A DNA stretch of 18,183 bases from an uncultured Catenibacterium sp. GTDB taxonomy: Bacteria; Bacillota_I; Bacilli_A; Erysipelotrichales; Coprobacillaceae. The stretch lies in assembly GCF_900764565.1 (NCBI RefSeq), contig NZ_CAAFOM010000048.1:1-18183 (forward strand), in the 5' to 3' direction. How positions within the stretch are numbered: the stretch's first letter is position 1; every line of letters starts with the position of its first letter. Shown piece by piece: positions 13,422-18,183 of this stretch. A program made the position numbers and the translations under genes. Under the pieces are notes generated by a model that saw only the letters and a list, made by a program, of their open reading frames with translations, was not told the DNA's origin and did no database searches.

Positions 13422-13514
13422 GTTGCTGTGTTGCAAAAATGAATCTACTGATACGATAAAATGATGCTATGTTAATATGTGTTGCTTGTGCAACGCAACT
13501 ATTTACGGTATATA
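13422..13514 (+). promoter_or_regulatory. Promoter of the XRE gene with a cluster of GTTGC/GCAAC motifs
   Basis: A plausible promoter is TTGTGC (13486-13491), a 17-base spacer, then TATATA (13509-13514). Five copies of GTTGC or its complement lie at 13422, 13430, 13481, 13490 and 13495. The last three form GTTGC-TTGT-GCAAC-GCAAC across the -35. Such clustering suits an operator for an autoregulating XRE protein. The wider stretch 13168-13547 holds no intact gene. Confidence 0.45.
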
Positions 13515-13547
13515 TAGAGCAGAGAAATGAAAGGAGGTAGTCATAAA

Positions 13548-13913
13548 ATGTTAAGCGAGAATTTGAAAATATTTAGAAAACGAAAAGGCTTAACGCAAGA
13601 AAACGTAGCAGAAGCTTTGAACATTGTGCGACAAACTGTTTCGAAGTGGGAAAAAGGAATATCAGTTCCGGATGCCGACATGTTAATAAGATTGGCAGAA
13701 GTATTAGATGTGTCTGTGAGCGAACTAATAGGATCAGATGTTACCGATGAGAAAAATGAAGATATGATAGCAGTTGAACTGGCGAGAGTGGCAGATCAGT
13801 TGGCAACTAGAAATCATCGTTCGAAAAGAATTATAAAATGCGTTTTGATTTTTCTTGTCATATTGTTGCTTTTTTTTGTTTCCTTATTTGTAATTAATTT
13901 TTCTACTGTGTAG
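13548..13913 (+). CDS. XRE-family regulator with C-terminal membrane anchor
   Basis: A 121-residue protein. Residues 4-60 are a Cro/CI-type helix-turn-helix domain: LKIFRKRKGLTQENVAEAL, recognition helix NIVRQTVSKWEKG (25-37), then VPDADMLIRLAEVLDVSVSELIG. A charged linker and one hydrophobic helix (94-118) follow, so the regulator probably sits on the membrane. The start at 13548 has AAAGGAGG eleven bases upstream. An in-frame ATG at 13527 precedes that site and is rejected. The gene is flanked by a transposase remnant and a broken copy of the ABC-gene end, and its wording (GCGAGAGTGG, TCCGGATGCC) looks less AT-biased than its neighbours, which suggests recent arrival. It may control the ABC pair downstream or only itself. 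Targets unknown. Confidence 0.9.
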   Translation: MLSENLKIFRKRKGLTQENVAEALNIVRQTVSKWEKGISVPDADMLIRLAEVLDVSVSELIGSDVTDEKNEDMIAVELARVADQLATRNHRSKRIIKCVLIFLVILLLFFVSLFVINFSTV

Positions 13914-13919
13914 TATTTT

Positions 13920-14010
13920 AAATTATTATTATTTATGGCAGCATTCATCATAGAATTCTTTATTCCTACACTTATTCAAATGATTATGAAAGATCAAAAG
14001 GTGCTGTAAT
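13920..14010 (+). pseudogene. Remnant of the 3' end of an ABC-permease gene, duplicate of 17898-17987
   Basis: About 30 codons with no start, reading AAFIIEFFIPTLIQMIMKDQ and ending KVL-stop. It matches the C-terminus of the second ABC gene (AAFIIEFLIPILIQMIMKNQ, ending KGL) at both protein and DNA level. Over 13922-14036 versus 17900-18014 I count 7 differences in 115 aligned bases without gaps, including the terminator. The upstream part of this former gene is gone, replaced abruptly by the XRE gene. It is the scar of a lost paralogue or of a local duplication. Confidence 0.88.
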
Positions 14011-14036
14011 GAATAGAGCGTTACAGCTCTTTTTTT
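14004..14036 (+). terminator. Terminator of the ABC-gene remnant (copy 1)
   Basis: AGAGC-GTTACA-GCTCT followed by TTTTTT, with an overlapping alternative stem CTGTAA (14004-14009)/TTACAG (14021-14026). Identical to the terminator after the second ABC gene. It may now serve the XRE gene. Confidence 0.8.
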
Positions 14037-14052
14037 GAACACAATGAAAGCC

Positions 14053-14082
14053 TTTACAAAAAAACAATTAGAAGTGTAATAT
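14053..14082 (+). promoter_or_regulatory. Promoter of the tandem ABC genes
   Basis: TTTACA (14053-14058, 5/6), an 18-base spacer, then TAATAT (14077-14082). The start site would fall at or after 14088, which argues against the in-frame ATG at 14087 and for the ATG at 14105. Confidence 0.6.
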
Positions 14083-14104
14083 ATATATGAAAGGGAATGA
14101 TAAT

Positions 14105-15904
14105 ATGATTGAATTAAAAGACATATGTATAGAATATGACAGGGTCATACTTGATCATGCCTCTATTTCTATTCCTGCACATTCTATTACTCTTATAAGA
14201 GGGAAGAGTGGTTCAGGCAAGACAGCTCTTCTCTATTGTATTGCGCTTATGGATACAAAAAGCAAGTATCAATACTATTATGATCAACATCTCATAGAAG
14301 AAAAAGATAGAAATAATATCAGGAAAGAATGTATCAGCTATGTATTACAGGAAAATGATTTATTGGCTCATCTGGATGTCAAAGGTACATTACAGTATTT
14401 TGCACATATTCACAATAAACACTTGTCTGATAATGATATACAGGATTATCTTGATAAGATGCATCTTGATGTGACTTTGAATCAGAATGTCATGACGCTA
14501 TCTTTAGGAGAAAGACAAAGACTTTCTATCGCAACGGCGCTTGTAAGTAATCCACAAGTGCTTGTCTTAGATGAACCAACAGCTTCATTGGATCATGAAA
14601 ATGAAATAGAAATATACAATATCTTAAAAGAACTAAGTACACATATGACTATAGTTCTAGCTTCTCATTCAGAAGAAAGTATGAAGTATGCAGATGTTGT
14701 CTATACTTTAGAAAATAGTCAATTGAATGTAAATTCTTCAATGATATCAGATGATCCATGTGGAGAGGGTGTTATCTCTCAGGTTGATCATAAGTTCTAT
14801 AAAGAGTATGTAAAGGACTATGTGAAACATTATAGGTTCATGTATGTTTTGATGATGATGGTGTTTATTTTGTCTCTTGTATCTGGACAGATGATTCTTG
14901 GTATTATCAATCATTCAAGAGAACAAGGTATGCAGATGCTGATAGGACAATTAGAAAATAAGGCTATTATTACTAAGGATAAGCATAGTTATGTGGATCA
15001 AGATTATTCTCATTTCATAAAAATAGATGACAAGAATACGTTTCCTCTATATAAAATATATACTCAAATAGAAGGAGAAGATGTCTATCTTGTGCCTTAT
15101 TTCAAGGATGATGATCTTTCTAAATATATAGATAGAAATATTCAAAAAACAAAGACAGGAATCTATATGGATAATGAGAGTTATTATCTGTTGGATCAGG
15201 GATTATCTGATAATAGAGTGAATTTAGATTTATATATAACTGATCAAAATGGTATGCATCAGACTTCTTATACCTTTGATATGAATGGTGTATTTAGGAA
15301 TAATAAAAAGGTTCATTATGTATCAAAGAGTCAAAGATATATCTATGTCCCATATTCAATTCTTCAGGACATCTATAAACAATCAGAATGTACACCACGT
15401 TATATAGGTTATATCATCAAGGCAGATACCTATGATGAATTGAATAAATTGGTAGACTATTATGAATCAAAAGGATACAGAATCAATGATTCATTCACTG
15501 ATAGAGAAGCTATGAATAGTCTTGATTCATATTATAAGAATATGATGTTTACATTTGCGGGTGTGATTCTAGTTATTAGTGTACTTATTGATATTGTGTT
15601 GGAATCTCATCTACTGATGCAGAGAAAAAAAGAACTTGTACTTCTTTTGATATCAGGATTATTAAAAAAGGATCTACAAAGAATATCCATGATAGAAACA
15701 TTGGGAAGTATATCTATAGTTGTAGTGAGTTCTACCTTAATTTCCTTAGTGATGTCTCTTATACTAGGTACTTTTGATATAGTGACACTTTCTAGTATGA
15801 CTGTCTTATTCATAGTTATCTTATTGATAGAAAGAATGGTTCTTCAAAATAAATTCATTAATAAGCTGAATATAGTAGATGAATTAAGAAATGAGGTGCA
15901 TTAA
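14105..15904 (+). CDS. MacB-like ABC transporter, ATPase-permease fusion, first subunit
   Basis: A 599-residue protein. The N-terminal ATPase (1-205) has Walker A GKSGSGKT (33-40), Q-loop Gln82, signature LSLGERQ (132-138), Walker B VLVLDEP (152-158) and switch His188. It is followed by one helix (about 244-266), an outer domain (about 267-480) and three helices (481-500, 527-553, 560-578). This is the MacB/type VII plan, which uses ATP in the cell to drive mechanical work or release of substrate outside, often antimicrobial peptides or lipoproteins. The start at 14105 has AAAGGGA at 14090-14096; the ATG at 14087 precedes that site. The second ABC gene begins one base past the stop, so the two are translationally coupled and probably heterodimerise. 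Substrate unknown; bacteriocin export or resistance are possible. Confidence 0.88.
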   Translation: MIELKDICIEYDRVILDHASISIPAHSITLIRGKSGSGKTALLYCIALMDTKSKYQYYYDQHLIEEKDRNNIRKECISYVLQENDLLAHLDVKGTLQYFAHIHNKHLSDNDIQDYLDKMHLDVTLNQNVMTLSLGERQRLSIATALVSNPQVLVLDEPTASLDHENEIEIYNILKELSTHMTIVLASHSEESMKYADVVYTLENSQLNVNSSMISDDPCGEGVISQVDHKFYKEYVKDYVKHYRFMYVLMMMVFILSLVSGQMILGIINHSREQGMQMLIGQLENKAIITKDKHSYVDQDYSHFIKIDDKNTFPLYKIYTQIEGEDVYLVPYFKDDDLSKYIDRNIQKTKTGIYMDNESYYLLDQGLSDNRVNLDLYITDQNGMHQTSYTFDMNGVFRNNKKVHYVSKSQRYIYVPYSILQDIYKQSECTPRYIGYIIKADTYDELNKLVDYYESKGYRINDSFTDREAMNSLDSYYKNMMFTFAGVILVISVLIDIVLESHLLMQRKKELVLLLISGLLKKDLQRISMIETLGSISIVVVSSTLISLVMSLILGTFDIVTLSSMTVLFIVILLIERMVLQNKFINKLNIVDELRNEVH

Positions 15905-15905
15905 G

Positions 15906-17987
15906 GTGATTGAAATCAAAAATTTAAATATATCATTTGGTGACAAAGTAATCTTAAACAATGCATCATTTCATACTTCTCCAGGTGTATTGACTATTAT
16001 CAGGGGAAAGAGTGGTTCTGGTAAGTCTACTTTCTTAAAAGCCTTTCAATTCGCATATGAGTGTGAATATATCTATGAAGGACAGAGAATAGATGAGTTA
16101 GATCCAGATAGTAGACAACAGTTCATTTATGATCATATGATCAATGTCCCACAGATTCCTTTGTTTGTTGAGGGAATGACTATAGAGGAACATATTAAAC
16201 AATTAGTTAAACTAGGTTATCAAAGAAATGATACATATGAAGAAAAGTTTGGTATAGCTTCTCTAAAGAAAAAATATCCTAGAAACTTATCAGGTGGTGA
16301 AAAGACAAGAGCCGCTATCTGTTTAGCTATTATGAGTCAGCCAGAAATATTGATACTTGATGAACCTACAGCCGCTTTAGATGCATCCTATGCGTTACAA
16401 ATGATCAAGTATCTAAAAGAGTATGCTGAAGAGGGACATTATGTGATTGTGGCAACTCATGATCAAAGGATGATTGAAGAAGCAGATGTACTCTATAAGG
16501 TTGATCAAACACTTATTCTAGAAAAAGAGAATCAAAGGGAAACATCTCTTATATCACAGATACCACATAATCATAAATTATTTAATCTACGTTTTTCTCA
16601 TCGTACTTTTAGAATAGTAATGAATATACTTGTTGCTTTCACAATGATTATATGTGCATATAGCTATAATATTTATGGACATTATAATGAATCTTATGAA
16701 CAAAAAATCAATACGATTGCCTCTAGAGATTTAACTGTATATAAGGAAAAGATGAGTAATGACTATTATTCATATGATGGTTCAGAGTTTCCTATGACAC
16801 AATCAGATTATAAAAAGGTTAAATCTGTAAAGAGTATTGAGAGTGTTAACTGGCGTTATGAAAAAGAATACGATGGTGTTATGATACTTGGATTAGATAC
16901 TGAAACTCAATTTAAATATCAGAAAGCAAAACTAATAGGAAAGAAATGTAATCAAACAATAAGTCTAGGAAGTATGCAGGTATATGGGGATGAAGATGAT
17001 TATACAAATTTAACTGTAAAGCATAATGATAATAAAGGTGTATATATAAGTAATCAGTTATTATCTAATCAGGATGTTTCAGTTGATTCAATCAATATGG
17101 ATGATCTTAAATTAAAGTTCTATTTACCTGTTCCTATGTATGATGCATCTGGTATAACACAGATGGGTATTGATTCAGAAGGTAGTGACTATGTGGATGT
17201 TAATACTGTCCTTGTGGATCTTGTAGAAGTAGAATTACCTGTAAGAGGTATACTAAAAGAAGGAACAGAAATAAGTTCAAATTCATATAATGGTACTGGC
17301 AGTATCTACGTTCCAAGAAGTGTTGTAAATCAATATAGGAAGACATATCTTGCAACACAATCAAAAGTATTATATGGTGTACCTGGAGCGGAAGGAACTG
17401 ATTATAAATACTATGAAGGATCATTACCTTCTACTTATACAATGAGTGATGTGGATCAGGTCATTGTAGAAACACCCTGGAAACCAGGTGCTTATACTGT
17501 AAGAGTAGATAGTTTGAAGAACATTGATCAAGTCACAAAACAACTAGAAAAACTTGGTTTTAATGTAGAAGGTGCTTTTGTAGATAATAGTGCAATCAAT
17601 AAACTCCTTTCCAACAATAAACAAGTATTAATACAATTCATGATTATCGTATTTGTATTGTTGTATGGGTTCTATTTCTATCTTAAATACCTCATTCTTA
17701 AAGAGGAGAAACAGACAAGGGATTTTCTCTATAACTTAGGTTTTACTACTAAGAGAATCAATAAGAGTTTCTATATGACCTATATCAAAAATAGTATTCT
17801 TTTAGGTGTTCTTGGAATAGTATTACTAGAAGTCTTTATAGAGTTTGTTATAAGGATACATATATATAGTTTGATTATACCTGTAACTAAAATGCTGATA
17901 TTATTATTCTTTATCGCAGCATTCATCATAGAATTCCTTATTCCTATACTTATTCAAATGATTATGAAAAATCAAAAGGGACTGTAA
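15906..17987 (+). CDS. MacB-like ABC transporter, ATPase-permease fusion, second subunit
   Basis: A 693-residue protein from a GTG start at 15906-15908. This gives MIEIKNLNIS, parallel to MIELKDICIE in the partner, with GAGGTG seven bases upstream inside the partner's last codons. An ATG at 15891 lies before that site and overlaps the partner, so it is less likely. The ATPase has Walker A GKSGSGKS (34-41), signature LSGGEKT (128-134), Walker B ILILDEP (148-154) and switch His185. Then come a helix (234-257), a large outer domain (about 258-572), and three helices (575-597, 622-648, 654-688). The outer domain is about 100 residues longer than the partner's, pointing to an asymmetric heterodimer. 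Both ATPases keep the usual catalytic residues. A decayed copy of this gene's end lies at 13920. Substrate unknown. Confidence 0.88.
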   Translation: MIEIKNLNISFGDKVILNNASFHTSPGVLTIIRGKSGSGKSTFLKAFQFAYECEYIYEGQRIDELDPDSRQQFIYDHMINVPQIPLFVEGMTIEEHIKQLVKLGYQRNDTYEEKFGIASLKKKYPRNLSGGEKTRAAICLAIMSQPEILILDEPTAALDASYALQMIKYLKEYAEEGHYVIVATHDQRMIEEADVLYKVDQTLILEKENQRETSLISQIPHNHKLFNLRFSHRTFRIVMNILVAFTMIICAYSYNIYGHYNESYEQKINTIASRDLTVYKEKMSNDYYSYDGSEFPMTQSDYKKVKSVKSIESVNWRYEKEYDGVMILGLDTETQFKYQKAKLIGKKCNQTISLGSMQVYGDEDDYTNLTVKHNDNKGVYISNQLLSNQDVSVDSINMDDLKLKFYLPVPMYDASGITQMGIDSEGSDYVDVNTVLVDLVEVELPVRGILKEGTEISSNSYNGTGSIYVPRSVVNQYRKTYLATQSKVLYGVPGAEGTDYKYYEGSLPSTYTMSDVDQVIVETPWKPGAYTVRVDSLKNIDQVTKQLEKLGFNVEGAFVDNSAINKLLSNNKQVLIQFMIIVFVLLYGFYFYLKYLILKEEKQTRDFLYNLGFTTKRINKSFYMTYIKNSILLGVLGIVLLEVFIEFVIRIHIYSLIIPVTKMLILLFFIAAFIIEFLIPILIQMIMKNQKGL

Positions 17988-18014
17988 TGAATAGAGCGTT
18001 ACAGCTCTTTTTTT
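17982..18014 (+). terminator. Terminator after the ABC gene pair (copy 2)
   Basis: AGAGC (17993-17997)-GTTACA-GCTCT (18004-18008), then TTTTTTT to 18014. A competing stem CTGTAA (17982-17987)/TTACAG (17999-18004) includes the stop codon. Same as the copy at 14004-14036. Confidence 0.82.
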
Positions 18015-18057
18015 CTTGCGTCTAAACCTTACTTTAGGGTTAGAATAGTTATAAATT

Positions 18058-18101
18058 TGTGGCGAAAAACCCACACGCTTGCGTGTGGGATGAAAGCCAC
18101 A
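18058..18101. repeat. Nested hairpin, IS200/IS605-end-like
   Basis: Inner stem CCCACACGC-TT-GCGTGTGGG (9 bp, 18070-18089) sits inside an outer stem TGTGGC/GCCACA (6 bp, 18058-18063 and 18096-18101), with symmetric six-base internal loops GAAAAA and ATGAAA. It is far more GC-rich than its surroundings. GTGGG-ATGAA next to such a hairpin recalls the ends of IS200/IS605 elements, but no transposase or tnpB gene is present in the window. It could also be a structured leader or RNA. Confidence 0.6.
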
Positions 18102-18107
18102 TTTTAC

Positions 18108-18138
18108 TTGATAAATACTTAGAAAAATGATATATAAT
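18108..18138 (+). promoter_or_regulatory. Promoter facing out of the window
   Basis: TTGATA (18108-18113) with TATATA at 17-base spacing (18131-18136) or TATAAT at 19 (18133-18138). About 45 bases of leader follow with no ribosome-binding site before the window ends. The gene it serves lies beyond. Confidence 0.5.
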
Positions 18139-18183
18139 CTATGTATATTAAAGTATAGAAAGTAAACAGATCATTAGTAAAAG

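Noticed and set aside
13527..13547. ATG at 13527 as the XRE start
   Set aside because: The first codons would be the ribosome-binding site itself (AAAGGAGG); the ATG at 13548 is correctly spaced from it.
15891..15905. ATG at 15891 as the start of the second ABC gene
   Set aside because: It lies before the GAGGTG site and overlaps the first gene; the GTG at 15906 gives MIEIKN, matching the partner's N-terminus.
17200..17424. Minus-strand frame inside the second ABC gene
   Set aside because: Antisense, Leu/Gln/Tyr-rich shadow with no ribosome-binding site.
1..18183. CRISPR arrays, tRNA or rRNA genes, phage or toxin-antitoxin systems
   Set aside because: No regularly spaced repeats, tRNA-like cloverleaf or such gene pairs were seen on either strand; the only stable-RNA gene recognised is the truncated tmRNA.

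Overview
The window looks like one end of a low-GC Firmicutes contig. The AT-rich coding style, the secG-rnr-smpB-ssrA order and the flavour of the proteins suggest a gut Erysipelotrichia relative (Coprobacillus/Catenibacterium-like). That placement is an inference from recollection, not from a search. Bases 1-22 match the Illumina TruSeq read-2 adapter and are not genomic. The contig therefore really begins inside a truncated tmRNA gene.

Layout. (1) 23-2975, minus strand: secG, rnr, smpB and the 5' part of ssrA. This is a protein-export plus ribosome-rescue/RNA-decay operon with one good promoter before secG, an attenuator-like hairpin after secG, and tmRNA starting one base after the smpB stop. 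(2) 3325-5813, minus strand: a TagO/WecA-type lipid-carrier sugar-phosphate transferase with an unusual extra membrane anchor and outer domain, then a TM2-domain protein and a DUF2752 protein. The last two are read from a promoter whose spacer is a (TA)9 run. (3) 6002-9609: a MupG-like (GH170/DUF871) 6-phospho-muramidase-family enzyme and a GH1 6-phospho-beta-glucosidase on plus, converging on an RpiR-type regulator on minus. This looks like intracellular cleavage of PTS-imported phospho-disaccharides, but no PTS gene is in the window. (4) 9702-13140, plus strand: a short M29-like metallo-aminopeptidase with its own terminator, then DUF969, DUF979 and pyroglutamyl-peptidase I. This looks like a peptide or pyroglutamate salvage module with a two-subunit putative permease. 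(5) 13141-14036: a decayed patch with a transposase tail remnant, a palindrome, an XRE regulator with a membrane anchor, and a broken duplicate of the 3' end of the downstream ABC gene with its terminator. (6) 14105-17987, plus strand: two tandem MacB-like ABC proteins (ATPase fused to a four-helix permease with a large outer domain), probably forming a heterodimer. (7) 17988-18183: terminator, a nested hairpin reminiscent of IS200/IS605 ends, and a promoter facing out of the window.

Four annotation starts were moved on ribosome-binding-site evidence: the transferase to 5813, the XRE gene to 13548, the first ABC gene to 14105, and the second ABC gene to a GTG at 15906. No complete novel defence or mobile system is visible. 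The most interesting leads are the (TA)9 promoter, the perfect inverted-repeat operator at mupG and its echo at DUF969, the fused transferase, the DUF969/DUF979/Pcp module, and the duplicated ABC tail.
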